Source: Dacryopinax spathularia | Taxonomy: Eukaryota > Basidiomycota > Dacrymycetes > Dacrymycetales > Dacrymycetaceae | Direction: 5' to 3' | Assembly: GCA_037974965.1 (NCBI GenBank) | Contig: JBBPFI010000005.1 | Location: 558,001 to 622,000, forward strand | DNA: 64,000 bases | Part shown: positions 12,701 through 23,965 of the stretch, piece after piece | How the letters are laid out: the number at the start of each line of letters is the position of its first letter | Position numbering within the stretch: the stretch's first letter is position 1 | Position numbers and translations under genes: made by a program | The notes under the pieces: generated by a model | The model's database searches: none | Seen by the model: the letters and a program-made list of their open reading frames with translations, nothing else | Told to the model about the DNA's origin: nothing

Positions 12701-13024
12701 CTCGTCGACGACCGCCTCCACAACCTCCTGTGCTGCTTCCACGAGTTGCGAAGTCTCCTCTCCGTCCTCTTCTACTCTTTCATCAACACTTAGCTCAAGC
12801 ACGGCGTCGGGGGGATTCTCCGCGATATCAGACGCTCTTTCGGGGGCCAGCTCTATCGGGTCTTCAGCAGCCTTTGGCTCTTCGGTTTCGCCGCCCGAGC
12901 TGAAGGCCATAAAGTCGCTGAATAGGTCGGATGCCTTCTCAGCAGGGGCCGACTGTGGCGCAGTGGCCGTGTCCATGTGGCCGTTCTGAGCGTTCGTCGC
13001 TGTCGCGGACTCGGTGGATGCCAT
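9787..13024 (-). CDS. Clr2-type transcriptional silencing protein with acidic N-terminal extension
   Basis: Two long reading frames join across one 55-nt intron (11436-11490, donor GTGCGC, acceptor CATAG) to give a protein of 1060 aa. The first ~430 residues are acidic and low-complexity (Glu, Asp, Ala, Val, Thr). A Clr2 N-terminal module follows: LHELPKNYRLYQQ, RPDIYLFG, and directly after the intron FRSSTQFVPHAIWLLTD with a CRC-containing segment. The rest includes VWVHVEPAI, a Clr2-C-like long region and a C-terminus ending AVWSKGLSA. In fission yeast Clr2 belongs to the SHREC histone-deacetylase/remodeller complex that silences heterochromatin; the role here is inferred from family membership. 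The gene is divergent from the pirin gene (476 bp between starts). The family call comes from the pattern R-P-D-I-Y-L-x-G with F-x-P-H-x-x-W-L-L, and the C-terminal part is less certain. Confidence 0.72.
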
Positions 13025-13500
13025 GAGGGTGATAAGCCGACTTCAACCACGATGGAGGATGTGCACGTCAGCTGCTGAGCAATGTACACCGTCGCAGTTT
13101 GAGTAAGTATCTGTCAGGGCGTTGTATGGCCACTGGAAGGCCACACAATGAACTCGCGCACGGGCCCATGAATTGGAGTTGAACGGCATTCGCCACCCAA
13201 AAAGGTGGCTGTGCTTCCAAGCATCCCGTTAGTCATGCTAACTTTGTCATGGCATTCTCATCGCCTGTTGGAACTGGGGCAAGTCGCGGCTTTTCGTCAG
13301 CTTGGGCGCGAGGGCTGGTCTTGCTGTGGGAAACAATCCTCCACGCTTCAAGTATGGGCTGCCACCGAAAACCTGTTATAAATCCCCTCTCATGGGTATT
13401 ATGGGATCAGATATGAATCGGTCGTTCGACAAATACTGGAGCACTATCCAAGGCTTCGCTCTCAGCTCAGCCGTCCTTGCTGGTTATCTACTGTACTAGA
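13025..13500. promoter_or_regulatory. Divergent intergenic region, Clr2-like / pirin
   Basis: 476 bp separate the start codons of two divergent genes, so the segment must contain both promoters. I see no obvious TATA box with good placement and no coding content. Confidence 0.4.
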
Positions 13501-14517
13501 ATGGCTGCCGTAAAGCTCACCCCCAGACTGAGTGAGGACCGCAGAGGTGCAAATCTCGGTTGGCTCAAAGGCCTGCATAGCTTCGCTTCAAACCAGTATG
13601 TTCTCCTTGTCCCATCCGTCAGGGAACCTACAGCTCTGGTTCTGTGTCAAGATACAACCCAGGATATCAGCACAACAAGTGGGGCAACCTGCGAGTCCTC
13701 AACGAGGATCGCGTAGAGCCCGGGACGGGATTCGGCTTGCATAGTCATTCCGAGTTCCAGATATTTTCTTATGTCGTCTCTGGCGAGCTTGAGCAGTGAG
13801 TTTCACGTATCCTCCCTGATGCCAGTGAATTGATCGTGACAGTCGTGACTCTATGGGAAATGTCGAAATCCTCAAGCGTGGCGACATCCAGATGACGCAA
13901 GCTGGAACAGGCATCAGGCATTCGGAAGCCGCACATGGCACCGAACAGGTGCATTTCCTACAGATCTGGGTTGAACCGACCAAGACTTCCTTACCACCGC
14001 GCTACTTCACAAGGTGCGTCGACCTTTTTCGTGCATTTTTCGCTCCTTGGTGACCTTCAAATATAGGCATTTCTCTGACGCGGCGAAGAAGGACAAATGG
14101 TCCCAGATCGTAGCTCCCGTTGACGCAAAGGACGTCTTGCCTGAACGGACAGCTCCAGGGCCAACGCCCATCCATTCCAAGTTCGCGGCATACGCAACGA
14201 TCTTATCTCCTGGCTCTTCTCTTTCGCACACACTTGCGTCCATGGACGGTCCGAAACCGCTAATGAAGGCGTATCTCCACCTCATCCAGACGTCAGGGTA
14301 CAACCAGGGCCCGGCGGCTGGCGGACATGTGCATGTTTTTGGCGACGGGGCCGAGCTGGATATCAAGGAAGGCGATGGAGTATATGTCGAGGCGCGCCCT
14401 GGCGCAGAGCTTAAGGTTCAAAACGTGGGTGACCGGCCAGTGGAGATGCTCTTGTTCGAGGTGGGCAAGTCGAGGCTCAAGCTGTTCATGGACGATGAGA
14501 GCGATGACGACCTCTGA
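13501..14517 (+). CDS. Pirin-family cupin protein
   Basis: Pirins are bicupin iron proteins of the nucleus and cytosol, linked to transcription co-regulation and quercetinase activity. After removal of short introns (near 13596, 13800 and 14014) the protein reads MAAVKLTPRLSEDRRG, HNKWGNLRVLNEDRV, then the N-cupin GFGLHSHSEFQIFSYVVSGEL and QAGTGIRHSEAAHG. The metal ligands of human pirin (two His, then His and Glu) correspond here to HSH and RHSE, so the iron site looks intact. The second cupin half follows (GGHVHVFGDGAELDIKEGD), and the C-terminus is acidic (DDESDDDL). It converges with the DUF3224 gene, with 69 bp between stops. Confidence 0.9.
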
Positions 14518-14586
14518 CCACCCATCCCCTCTGTACCTTTACTGAAATACAGTCACGTCTCTTGTCTGTGACCTACGGTGCCAAGT

Positions 14587-15039
14587 CTACGCATCATGAA
14601 CTCGCAGCACGACCCTGATCCTCTTAGGATCTCCGTCAACCTTCCCATCCCCACCAGCTGCCTTCTTCCCCTTCCACCAACCGGTCGCGCTGGGCTCGTC
14701 GAGCCTCCACTCCGATACCACCCCGAGCTCGTCCGTATACCTCCCATTGATCACAAATACCGCCTCGCCCTGCTCGCCCTGCACCTCGCCCTGAACGTGG
14801 ACCAGCCCAGAATACGTCGCGTCATATTTTCTTTCAGTGGAGGGGTGGTAAACCATCACGCTTTCGTCCCAGCCCGTTCCCGTCAAGTCGCCCTCGAAGA
14901 TCCGGTCGGAGGCGATCTTGGTGAATTTAAGCTGCGTGGACGGCGAGCTACCCTGTTGGGAGGTGTCGGCGCTGGTGAAGTCGGCGAGGGGCACTTCATC
15001 CCACTTCGACCAGGTGTAAGTGAAGGTTAAGGTCGTCAT
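14587..15039 (-). CDS. DUF3224-family protein, 150 aa
   Basis: This is a single-exon gene. The sequence has the pattern of DUF3224, a small beta-barrel family best known from bacteria: an N-terminal strand (TLTFTYTWSKWDE), the FEGDLTGTGWDESVMVY segment, a VQGEVQGEQGEAVFVI strand pair, and a C-terminal GWWKGKKAAGGDGKVDG/RVVLRVHDA region. No function is established for the family. There is no signal peptide and no membrane segment. The start at 15039 is the only plausible ATG. It is compact, intronless and of a mainly bacterial family, so transfer is possible, but the base composition does not stand out by eye. Confidence 0.65.
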   Translation of the reverse strand: MTTLTFTYTWSKWDEVPLADFTSADTSQQGSSPSTQLKFTKIASDRIFEGDLTGTGWDESVMVYHPSTERKYDATYSGLVHVQGEVQGEQGEAVFVINGRYTDELGVVSEWRLDEPSATGWWKGKKAAGGDGKVDGDPKRIRVVLRVHDA

Positions 15040-17391
15040 CGTGTGTGCTCGCCGTCAAGTGTGCAGACGCGAGGGTCGGCCCGTTCTGTATGGCTGTTAC
15101 AGCATTCGACTGATCGGGCAAGGTGTGGCTATATGTAACATCGCGGAGGGATGGAGGCACTGGTGGGGAGGAGTCATTGCCAAGGCTTTCGCAAGGAGCA
15201 TGTTGACCGTGACTGTTCTAGACGCTTCTCATACAGACGAAACCCTTCCCCTTTGATTGTCCAAATTCCTTGACACCTCGTCCCTTTGACCTTGTCCAGG
15301 TGACGGGTCACATGCTTTAATGGAAGGAGTCACAACAGTATGGGCTAGGGTCGTTTCGTTGGCCGTGGCGCCCCGCTCCCATGTGCCGCCTCGTCGAGCA
15401 ACATCACTGCGTCAACCTTGTGAGAACCAGGGGACTACAGGTAATAATGTGTTCCAGGGACGTGCCGCGGATTCATGATCGGGCGCGCGTTCCCTCCTCT
15501 CATTGTGGGAATTGTCTCACCCCCGACCATAGCGCCATAGTGACCTACACCTGAATCAGAGATGTTCATTGACCGATCGCGGTTGAGCTAGCCGGACGAA
15601 GGACGAAGCCTTCACCCTAACAGCTCCACAGCGGGCGCTTGCTGGACTGCCACCGATGGTTGAGCGTCCTGGCGGACCAGATATACGAGCAAGAAGCCGA
15701 GCCTGCAAGAGTTGGCGGGCCTCGCCGCTCACACGGGCGAGACCGGCGGGTACGCAGGTGCATATGGTATCAGACACGAGGCGTCATCGTTGAGATATGG
15801 GAGACCTTCGACCCGCTGCATGCATCGGGCCACTCTTGCAATTCAGCACGATACGGGATCCGAAGTACCCCGCGGTCTGTCATACGAGCTTAACGTTCAG
15901 AGGCATGAGTGCGAGCGAAGAGCAAGCTTCCTCTGCCGATGTCGAGAGGAGGGCGAGTACCGTTTAGAGCCATCCAGATACTTGGAGGCGTCTGTAAGGA
16001 GGGCGTCTGGCATCTTGGTCGGCACGAAGCGGTACATCTCTCCAGCAGGCATTCTTGCATCATTGGGGCAGTACCGCAGGTGTGTTCAAGGCTAAAGTCG
16101 CTCGAGAGTTGACTGGTTTGCTGAGGATCGAAGGGTGCACAAGACACGGCGACCTTGCTAACTGGGGGATGGAGTGTTTCGAGGTGGGCTTTGTCGCTAG
16201 AGACGAGAGGCTGCTGAAGATGTGGCAGAGACAACACGGGGTGTTGCAGTGGTCGAGGCGGCGCTGCAACTGGAGAGGGATCGATGCACACCTTGGTCGA
16301 CCCTCGGCGAGGGGCGCGCCTTACCAGGGGCATCTCAGGCCGTCATATGCAGTATGTTGTGGTAGATAGGGTAATCCAGGGCATCAGGTTGGAGTAAGGC
16401 AGAGGACGTCCAATAGATAGCCGGACTTCATTTAGGCGGCGGTTGGAGTAGAGGGCACAGCTCAAGAGGACACATCGTCGAGCCTCCCTGCAAGATTGAG
16501 CTAGGCGGTTTTACGTCCTTCATTGACAGAAGGCATAATATATCAACACTATCAACAGTGACGAAGGACGCGAAGCCTAGTTGTTATTTATAGCCTACAT
16601 CCCAAAGAAGCCAATTACCGCCGATAAGCGCTCGATCCGCTCCGATCAGAAGGAAGCCCATGGTCGGATGACGCGCCATCGGCCGATGATGCGTACTTCC
16701 CCACATCCACGGCGAACGTCTTGCCCTTACCCTCACCAAACAGAACAAGGAGCATAAGAAACGCTGATCGCTCCACAGCATGTTACGAGGTCGTACGCTG
16801 CGCAGCAGCGATCGACCCTCCCGTCACCAAGCCGTTTGACCGAGCATATACAGATCGTCTGGGCAGGGGATCAGCGATCAGGCCACCCATAAGCTCTGCA
16901 CCGCCACCTATTGAGTGGCCAGATCTTCTGGAGTCACATGAGAGACAGCAGGCCGATTCTCGGCTCGGCCTTTGACGGGTGTGAGGGAGAGGCGCAAAGG
17001 CGGTGCTGGGTTGGAATGGTCATGTCAGCGTTGTCAGAGTTCGGTGGACGATACGCTCGGTCCACAGGCCAACGGTGGACAAAACCGGCGTTTACGAGCG
17101 CGGGCTGTTGCGGTCTTCCTCATCCTTCTTCCCTTCCCCCTCCTCCTTCTTGTTCTCCTCTCTTCTTCCACCCGCTCCTCCCGCCCCCGTTTGACTCCTC
17201 GCTTCCTCGGTTTTGGTGGTGTGGTGACGGTTCATCCGCCCCCTTCGCATCCAGCAACATCCAGCACATCCACACAACACCACATCACACATCACGACAC
17301 ACACACAGCGACAGCAAACCACCGCAAAGACATTACATCCGTCCCCTGTTACTGTACCAGCTCGAATACACAGTGCATGTCCCTGTCGTAG
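15040..17391. other. Long intergenic region, no supported gene
   Basis: About 2.35 kb. Several frames stay open by chance (for example 15890-16333 minus, 15712-16095 plus), but none has recognisable domains and none joins into an exon chain. The last 300 bp before 17392 are rich in C/T and CA-containing simple sequence, which fits a fungal promoter and 5' UTR of the next gene. Confidence 0.5.
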
Positions 17392-18453
17392 ATGGCCACT
17401 TCCACCACTTCACCATCTCTCTTCGGACCATCCGGGCCAATGAGCATGAGCAACTCAATGCCAATGTCCACCGTCCTCACTCCCGTATCAACCGTCTCAC
17501 CCTCCGCGACTCCCTCAGAGTCAGCAGGATCAGGGAACAACAACAACCAACAGCAGGGCACGCCCAGTACGTCTCTCTTTTTCTCCCCTCTCCTGCCCAA
17601 GGAGCAGTGCTACGAAGAAAGAACAAACGGGCTGACTGACCAGACTTCGCATCAGGCTCGCTATACCTCTTCACCTTCCTAACCACCCTCCTCCTTCTCC
17701 TCACCGTATCATTCGGCATCGTCCTCCGCTCTTTCGTCCTAAGACGCAGGTTCAGGAGAAGGGTTGAGGCGGCTATCGCGGCTGGTGTCCTCTTACCTGG
17801 GTCACTCAATGCAGGGAGGGGAGATAGGAGACTGCAGGAGAAACCAAAGCTGTGGGAAGTATGGATGGACGAGGAGAAAGGAGGGAAGGCGGACGGAGCG
17901 GATTGGTCCGATATAATGGTGCGTCGCGCTCATCCTCCCTTATCCTTATCTCGTCGGTCAACGCGCATACACTAACCAAACCCGCTCACAGCCCATCTCC
18001 GCCCAAATACTGAACAGTACCGCTACACCTCCCGCCTCCCCACCACCACCGCAAACCCGCCGAGGCGCACACTCCTTCCTCTCCCGCCTTCCTCTCCCCT
18101 TCGCCCGCCGCCAACAACAACCACCAACCCCCCTCTCGCCCCTCTCACCACCTCAACCCCAAACGCCCTCCGAGCCAACCCAACCCTCCGGACCGGAGAA
18201 CGTCCAGGTCACAGTCCTTATCGCCATGCCTTCCGCTTCCCGTTCTTCACCGGACGACCGTAGTTCCTCAAGTGGTGGGGACCTGAAGGGCAAAGGACGG
18301 GCTGCGGGGGCGGGAGTGGACGACGAGGAAGATGAGGAGTTGCCGGAGGTGTGTTTCGGGACTACGGAGGTTGTGGTCAGGGATCTGAGTGAGTTGGGTT
18401 TGGGGAAGAAGGAGGGCCAGGGAGAGGGTCAGGGAGACGATGAGAGACGATGA
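17392..18453 (+). CDS. Single-pass membrane protein, basidiomycete type, unknown function
   Basis: Three exons: MATSTTSPSLFGPS to GTP, an intron at about 17571-17642 (GTACGT...ACCAG), an exon with FASGSLYLFTFLTTLLLLL, and after a second intron (about 17919-17990, GTGCGT...CACAG) a Pro/Ser-rich tail. The N-terminus is a Ser/Thr/Met/Asn-rich extracellular or luminal stretch with no clear signal peptide. One strong transmembrane helix (LYLFTFLTTLLLLLTVSFGI) is followed by a basic stop-transfer patch (RRRFRRR). The cytosolic tail has ELWEVW-like, VQVTVLIAMPSAS and acidic ELPEVCFGTTEVVV elements. Comparable single-TM proteins with an IAMP motif are common in agaricomycetes and uncharacterised. Splice sites fit the genome's consensus well. 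Confidence 0.7.
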
Positions 18454-19052
18454 GCGCAACACCCCAAGACTGTACGGCACCTGTCTCCCCCGCTGTCGCT
18501 GTCGCCTGTTCGTCAGCGCGCAGTCTTGTATCCTCGTGGGTGGGCGGTTGTGCCCTTTCGGGCCTTGAGGCGCAGCCAGCTGGTGACGAGCATGGAGCAG
18601 CGGGGGAGGCTCTAGACGCGCTGGTTTACGACATGATGCGGTGTATGCGAGATACGACGCGATGCCGTGACAGATGGAGTGGTAGGAGAGAGAGGAGAGA
18701 GGGGCACGAACTGTATCTTCTATCATCATTCCCACCAGTGTTTTATCTATCAGGTTTATCACTATCTGGGAGCGTTGTGCTTTGCACCGTGAACTTTCGC
18801 GAAATGAGGTATATGCTCACATTCATCGTCTTCAACTTGCTGCCAAAGTGGGAGGCGCCCGGGTGTAAACGCACCCAAGGCTTGTTTGTTCCTTCTACTT
18901 CGGACATTCAAATGCTGAAATTATAAGTACAGCATATATGGTACATGCTGCGCATATGCGCCTCATCTGCAAGACCGATCGGAACTCCTTCTGCGCCTAA
19001 CGGATGTCCCCATAGAGCACGAAAACGCACGGGGTGGACCTCGCTTCTGGAC
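18454..19052. other. Convergent 3' intergenic region
   Basis: 600 bp between two convergent genes. It contains no recognisable coding segment. It should hold both 3' UTRs and poly(A) sites; an AT-richer stretch sits near 18910-18950. Confidence 0.4.
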
Positions 19053-20008
19053 TCATGCAGTCCCATACCCATCCCCCTTCCCCTTCTCACACCTCTCCAC
19101 CTCCTCCCTCGGCGCAGCAGTAACCCCATCCCTCAACGGCTCCTTCCTCGGCACCTCAGGCGCCCCCACTCTCCTCCGCCGCGCATACCGCTCCGCAACA
19201 AGCAAACAAATGTCTCTCCAGTCCATCATCGCTCCCATCCCTACGTCCCCGCACGCCAGGGCTTTGCTCGCGGGCGAGCCGATCTCCCACCCGAGCTCCT
19301 CGGCGGTGGCGAGGTGGGAGGCGGTGTGTGGGTGCGTGTACATGAGGGTGTTCATTGCTGGGAAGAGGTGCTTGGGCGTCTCGGGCGGGAGGGCGCGGAG
19401 GAGCGATGTCTGCCATAGGAGACATTAGTCAGTCTGAGTTCTGGGACCTTGCTTTGGGATAGCCTCAACGGCTACCAATGGGCAGCATGCAGGAATGCGA
19501 ACGCACGATTAGGTTATCGCACAACCCTGCGGCGAGCTTGGCGAGCGTATTGGCGCTACACGGCGCGAGGAGGACAACGTCAGCCCATCTCCTTAGTTCG
19601 ATATGCAGCACCGGGTCGCCCATCTTGTCCCATGTCTGGCCACACATTCAGCCCAGCTATCCCATTAAGAGATGTAGGGGGAGAGACACACGAGCCACTC
19701 ATCCTCATCCCGCCACACTCTTACGCCCGCCGCTGCATTATCCTTCTCCAGCTTGTCCGCGTCGTAGAAATGCATGCTCGGCTTCGTAGCCACCACCTGT
19801 ACATGGGTGTTCTCATACTACCCACAACCGCTTAGCCCATCCCATCCGATGCGCGAGTGAGTGAGAGAGTGAGGGGACGCACGTTGAGCAGCTCGTTGAC
19901 GATTAGAGGCGCTTTGACGCTCGCTACTGAGCCTGTTGTGAGGAGTAGGACGTGGAGACCGCCTTCGGCTTGAGAGCGGACGGGGAAAGGTCGGCCGGGG
20001 TTGGGCAT
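19053..20008 (-). CDS. Phosphopantothenoylcysteine decarboxylase (coenzyme A synthesis; Cab3/Hal3 family)
   Basis: This flavoprotein decarboxylates 4'-phosphopantothenoyl-L-cysteine to 4'-phosphopantetheine, the third step of CoA synthesis. The exons read MPNPGRPFPVRSQAEGG, LHVLLLTTGSVASVKAPLIV (flavoprotein N-terminal strand and active-site His equivalent region), VVATKPSMHFYDADKLE, then TWDKMGDPVLHIELRRWAD, VVLLAPCSANTLAKLAAGLC with the LAPCSANTLAK FMN-binding motif, and PAMNTLMYTHPHTASHL with the PxMNxxMW-like substrate-binding clamp. Introns were located near 19819-19882, 19628-19715 and 19413-19506. The ATG at 20008 gives the correct short leader. The C-terminal ~40 residues are basic and variable. 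The protein is catalytic-domain sized, without the long acidic tail of yeast Hal3. Confidence 0.88.
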
Positions 20009-22146
20009 TTTCTGATTGATCAGAGGTAGACAAATGATGATATATATAGAAAGATACAAGTACAGCTAGATGGTCAGAGAGGAAGTTGCAGGAGACGCAC
20101 GAGGAGCGGTTGTTTGGTTAGGGAGCAAGGCGGATTAGGTAATAACATCATGAGCGCTTGGCGGAGGCGTGCAGAAGCGCCCGTTTCAACATCGCCGACA
20201 TGTTGACAAACCTCAATAGCCAACCAGCGCCTTGCGACTAGTAGTACTGTTTTGACATCTTCATCCTCTTCTTGCGCGCCATACTCGGCTATTGTATGTC
20301 ATGGCTGATACTGCAACGGGACTTCGTCTCCCTCGTGAGAAGGAATATTAATGGCAAAGCCCATGATACGTATGTGAAACCACTGCAGAGGACAGCGGTC
20401 GACAGGACTCACTCTCCGGCGGAATGCATTCTCGGGTTGCGACAGGTGCAAGAGCTCCCTGGTATGCAACCCTCTACAGCTCGCAAGACAGGGTCGAGAT
20501 ATCTCACTGTCTACGATGCCTACGTATGCTCCACCCTCTAATAACACGAGAAAACGTCATTATTCACCCTCAGGATTGCCCCCGATTCTTATCGCAGAGC
20601 GCATATAAGCCTCCCTCTCCCCTCCGAAAGCGGCCCTCGCTCCTTGTTTCCTCGTTCACTCCCCCTGAGTTGGAGTGAGCAGAGAGCTCAGCCGAGGCAT
20701 GCGCACTCCCACGCTGGGGTCGCCCTCGCCCTCTCCCCCTGCTGACAGGCGGGGAGAGTAGCATATATGCGGAGGACATGCGTATTCCCTCGCTGGGGTC
20801 GCCCTCCTCCATTCTCCCCATCCGTCTTCCTTCTTGCCAGCGCTTGCTGCCACTTAGCCGTCGCTACTCGTCCGCACTTTGAAGCCGAGGCAAGCGCACT
20901 CCCATGCTGGAGTCGCCGACGGTCTCTCTGTCGCCGACGGTCAGGGAGGAAGAAGCATCGTATATGCGCGGTTGGCATGCGTACTCCCACGCTGGAGGTG
21001 GGCTCCCTGATTCTGCCCTAGCTTCTCCTTGCGGACCATTGTGACGGCGTCACCACCAGAAGTGCACGCACTTCGCCCACCATGCAGTCGCTGGCGCACT
21101 GATCCTTGGATCGTGGCCCGAGGGCGGCCAAGAGACAAGGGTAACATATATGCGGGGGTTGGCATGCGTACTCCCCAGCTGGAGTCGCCTTCCGTCATTC
21201 TGTCTTGCCGCTCCTCCTTGTCGGCCGGTATGGGTGATGACCGTGAGAAGTGCACGCACTTCAAAGGCGGGACGCCCGCCGTCCGACTTCAGCGCCCTCA
21301 CCCTGGTCCTTGACCGCGGCTGAGGGAAGAAAATAGTATACATGCGGCGGGTGGAACACGTACTCCCCAGCTGGAGTGCCTCACTCAGCCTCACCGCTTC
21401 GGTGCGCGTCTACCCCCGGCGCTCCGTGTTCTCCCTTTCGATCTGACTTCGCTGAGACATGCAGCTGTCTTCCCATACCCATGATTACTCGGCAGAGGCC
21501 GAGAGCCGGTAGTCGTGTCCAGGCCGTGGCCTTTCCCCAGGCTTGGGTTCCAGTCGTCGTCTTGCTTCGTCCTTGCACATTCCGGCGGTGTCTCTCATCC
21601 GCTCTCGATCACCTCCAAGCGTGCCTAAGTGCCCGGCCGAGCTGGGCGAGATGCGGCATACGTTCGGCGAAGCCCTGCAAGCAGGTGATCCAGATCGTGC
21701 GGACTGGTGCACGCCCGTCCAGAACATCGTCGTGTCATCCGGGGGCGCGCACATTCCTCACACGGCCCGAAGGCGGCAGTCGTGTCCTCATCGGTGCTCG
21801 CTGGTGCTCGATGGTTTGTGTCTCTCTCTGGGGGTACTTGGCATATCCCACCCGTTCCCAGCGACGCGACGTAAGACGTTCTGCAAGTCCTGGGCGAGCG
21901 AGTCGACATTCCTGGCTATCGACGCAGATGAGCGTGCGCGCTTCGAGACACATTCCTCGCAGAGCTCGAGGCCATGGACATGAGAGACACGCAGCCGTGC
22001 AGAAGAACAATGCCTGCTCAAAGCTTCAAACGCTCGACGATCGATCGTAGTCACGTCATTGCATTGTTTTGACAAGACGCAGTACAATCTCCGTCTTGCG
22101 CAAGACCGGGATGCGTCATCCCGGCCGCTAGGGAGGAAATCACCAT
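20009..22146. other. Intergenic region containing a degenerate repeat array
   Basis: About 2.1 kb between two genes on the minus strand. No supported gene is present. Its middle part carries the short-repeat array annotated separately. The remainder (21.4-22.1 kb) is GC-rich, with overlapping chance frames on both strands. Confidence 0.5.
20692..21391 (+). repeat. Degenerate tandem array, at least six copies of a ~25-30 bp core
   Basis: A core close to GGCATGCGTACTCCC then (A/C)(C/G)GCTGGAGTCGCC recurs at about 20692, 20776, 20889, 20974, 21161 and 21353. Four of the copies are preceded within 10-20 bp by a TATATGCG or TATACATGCGG motif (20763, 20960, 21147, 21337). Spacing is about 84, 113, 85, 187 and 192 bp, so the last units form a ~190 bp period. 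A second element, AAGTGCACGCACTT, occurs twice (about 21060 and 21253) at the same phase. Copies differ by point changes and small gaps, which indicates an old array. It may be a decayed satellite, a repeated regulatory module, or a non-coding transcript region. Confidence 0.7.
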
Positions 22147-22913
22147 CTATATGCGTACGCTCGAGTTCTCCTTTTTCGCTAGTGCATGCAAGTCTTGTTC
22201 TATCACCCATTTAGCATCCAAAGCGGATACAGCGACGAGTAAGGAAAGAGGAACGTACGCATTCCCCAAACATGTGTCCTCAAGTCAAGGAACTCGATCC
22301 TCAGCCCATCATAGATTTTCTTCATCTCCTCCCTCACACGGGCAAGCTCGTCCTTGCTCGCACTCTGGCCCGAGAGAGCCTTGAGATCGCGCTCGACTTC
22401 CTCAATTCGACGGATATGTGCTGAGACCTGCCCACACCTTTCAGCAACCGAAGAAGTGTAGTCAAGAGTAAGAAAGACGAACCTTGGCAGTAGACAGCTG
22501 GAGCTCCTCTACGCTCGCCTGTAGCTGTGCAGACGCGCTCTTATACTCCTCCAACAGCTGATAGCTTGCATACGCGCTAGCCAACGAGAAGCCCAACAAG
22601 AACCCAATAATCCTGACCAACCCAACCACGTATCTTATCAGCGCCCGTAACCTTCCCACAGCAATAAGAACATGACGCACCCGCCCCTGAATCCGCCCAC
22701 TGGTCGGCGGACCTTCACCGCCTCTACAGGGAACGCATTCTCCACGATAGTAGACTTCGGAGCGGCGGTCGTATGAACGGTACCCGTCCCAGCGGGCGAA
22801 GCGGGCTGCGTAGCGGCAGGAACAACGGGATCGGCCCGGCGGACGGCGCTGGTGGTTAGACCGCGCGCGAGGGGTTGGCGTGCGAGGGTGGGGAGACGCC
22901 GGGCGGCGAACAT
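22147..22913 (-). CDS. Mitochondrial membrane-anchored coiled-coil protein, unknown function
   Basis: Four exons were assembled: MFAARRLPTLARQPLARGL (basic, Arg-rich, likely mitochondrial presequence), a Pro/Ala/Thr linker, then after a short intron (GTGCGT...ATAAG, about 22634-22681) a transmembrane helix (LVRIIGFLLGFSLASAYASY), a helical segment, an intron (about 22428-22482), a predicted coiled coil (HIRRIEEVERDLKAL, ELARVREEMKKIYDGL) and a last small exon ending ENSSVRI. Fungi have conserved proteins with a GGFRGG motif before a single membrane helix and a C-terminal coiled coil; this resembles them, and their role is not known to me. The organelle assignment is inferred from the N-terminus. 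Confidence 0.65.
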
Positions 22914-23965
22914 TTTGTGCGAGAGAGGGGGGAGAGGAGGAACTCGGGGAGGAGAGGTTAGGGTGTCAGGTCAGAACGAGGTAAGGGTCGAGGAATGAGC
23001 GAATGAGCGGGAGCAATTGGGTTCTTACGTCGTTCACCCCGAGCTGACGGCGATTCTCCCTTAACTAGATGCTGGGGGTCAAGAATAATTCCTAAATCAA
23101 CGAAACCGATTGTACTAGTTTAATGCACCGGCTCCGTTTGCTATGCCCATCAACATGAAACTCACGGCTAAACGTGGGTTACTCGGAGAAACTCCCCGGA
23201 GCCGTTACTCCGCACCATCCAAACCTTCGCAACTCCGATCGCTCACCAGCAAGACAGCTTCGATCTCCCTTCCTCCCTCTTCCGACATCTTCCAACATTC
23301 CCCACTGTCTCGCGATGCCCCGCGAACTTTGAGTCGAAACAACACTCACAAGATCTGCCTGGATCAAAGATCTCCGAGGAGCTGGATATATGTGCGCAGT
23401 GAAACACAGGCAGGAACGTCTGCCCCAGATACAGAATGCCGAGAGGAGATTTTGGCCCTGTTGGGGCATCTGTGGTGTGGCAACAACATCCATTACCCCA
23501 TGTAACGCCATACAACCCAAGGCCCACCCGTCCCGCCCATCCCAATCACTTCCGCCTCCCTCTCCGGGAACATCCCTCCCTCCCTCCTCGCATCCCCTGC
23601 ACCCACGTCCACCCACGTCCAACGAGCTCCCAATAACCCCAGTAGTCCATGCAAAAAAGGAAAAGAAGAAAAAGCAGAAATGTACGTGCTGTACTCGTGT
23701 AGGTGCGATATATACTGTACTGTTCGTGTCACAGTGTGTGTGAACATGCGAACGTGCGAGCATGCGAAACGTGAGCGTGAGCGTAAGCTGACAACACAAT
23801 AGCGTGCAACCGTGCGACCATGCCATGCCATGCGGAAAACGGAAAGTGAAAGAGGAAAGAGAGTCCGGTCGTGAACGATACACATGAACCAAAACCAAAG
23901 AAAGAAAAAGGCCGATTAGCGGAGAAACATAGAATACCCGGGAAGATCCTGACCCAACATCCCGT
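22914..23965. other. Intergenic region, no supported gene
   Basis: About 1.05 kb between two minus-strand genes. It contains the promoter of the mitochondrial protein gene and the 3' UTR of the chitin deacetylase. A 287-codon frame on the minus strand at 23179-24042 lies in this 3' region; it has no domain and runs into the C-terminus of the deacetylase in another frame, so it is not annotated. Confidence 0.5.

Noticed and set aside
15040-17391. Several 70-240 codon frames in the long spacer
   Set aside because: No domains, no consistent splice chain, and Pro/Ser/Cys-rich random composition on both strands.
21376-22050. 224-codon plus-strand frame next to the repeat array
   Set aside because: Open on several overlapping frames of both strands because of high GC content; no recognisable protein features.
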